A stretch of 64,000 nucleotides of DNA, taken from Paracoccus sp. TOH. GTDB lineage: Bacteria > Pseudomonadota > Alphaproteobacteria > Rhodobacterales > Rhodobacteraceae. The notes under the pieces are model-generated. The model saw only the letters and a program-made list of their open reading frames with translations, was not told where the DNA came from and made no database searches. Shown piece after piece: positions 63,977 to 64,000 of the stretch (position 1 is the stretch's first letter; each line of letters begins with the position of its first letter). The translations under genes were made by a program, and so were the position numbers. Location: NCBI RefSeq assembly GCF_030388245.1, contig NZ_CP098360.1:1138501-1202500 (forward strand), read 5' to 3'.

Positions 63977-64000
63977 GCCAGATCCTCGGCGATCCGCGCC
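63973..64000 (+). CDS. Start of next flagellar gene, probably fliR
   Basis: An ATG overlapping the flhA stop (ATGA) opens MSQILGDPR before the window ends. FliR is a common neighbour of flhA, and the overlap shows translational coupling, but nine residues are too few to name it. Confidence 0.4.

Overview
The window is high-GC DNA with nearly every base coding, short 4-nt ATGA/GTGA overlaps inside operons, and gene content typical of an alphaproteobacterium of the Rhodobacterales. A PQQ operon, a NosP/NahK-like two-component set, a polyhydroxyalkanoate-type thiolase, and CtrA-style flagellar genes together suggest a methylotrophic or denitrifying Paracoccus-like organism. The genus is inferred from gene content and style, not from a marker gene. 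I see no IS elements, prophage or CRISPR, so this looks like a chromosomal core and lineage-specific region.

Layout. 1-2.6 kb: end of exonuclease III, then a thioredoxin-TPR chaperedoxin, a Lon-substrate-binding-domain protein and a Trm112-like protein. 2.6-5.6 kb (minus): aldehyde dehydrogenase with a DUF779 partner and an AcoR-like regulator lacking the AAA+ domain. 5.8-11.3 kb: a very large bacterial alpha-2-macroglobulin. 11.3-16.7 kb: the PQQ block, with pqqABCDE plus a SoxYZ-like carrier and a divergent metallo-beta-lactamase-fold 'quinoprotein relay' enzyme. 16.7-19.0 kb (minus): an ABC importer of the nitrate/sulfonate type, converging on the PQQ operon. 19.2-23.5 kb: a LuxR-type response regulator, a FIST-domain (NosP-like) protein and a hybrid kinase, then two small exported proteins. 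23.5-24.3 kb: an atypical SDR. 24.4-29.1 kb: a tandem glycine riboswitch followed by gcvT, gcvH and gcvP. 29.19 kb: tRNA-Ala(CGC).

29.6-37.8 kb: ftsK, an aminotransferase and an amidase (minus), a UbiH-type hydroxylase and lolA (plus), and a transglycosylase-like lipoprotein. 37.9-40.8 kb: modABC with an upstream ModE box and a TOBE-less ModE. 40.9-43.1 kb: an acetyl-CoA acetyltransferase converging on a queuosine-precursor transporter, with a long palindrome and an unexplained RNA-like region between them. 43.2-48.2 kb (minus): a serine hydrolase, a phytase-like esterase, MepA, a UMF1-type MFS protein and a thioesterase-like protein. 48.3-50.6 kb: YggT and RecQ. 50.6-56.0 kb (minus): an RND efflux operon with two adaptor proteins, ending in a 33-residue cysteine-rich lipoprotein. 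56.2-64.0 kb: divergent flagellar operons (fliF-fliH-fliN-fliP; fliL-orf-motE-motA-orf-flhA-fliR') around a CtrA-like box.

How the parts may work together. PQQ is made from the PqqA peptide, and the SoxYZ-like carrier and metallohydrolase are families that accompany periplasmic quinoprotein dehydrogenases, although no such dehydrogenase lies in the window. The FIST/kinase/LuxR set next door is related to systems that sense nitric oxide or control alcohol oxidation, so it may tie quinoprotein metabolism to respiratory state. The most interesting points are this sensor set beside the PQQ genes, the tiny Cys-rich lipoprotein ending the RND operon, a dispersed palindromic repeat at four intergenic sites, and the RNA-like segment at 42.2-42.5 kb.
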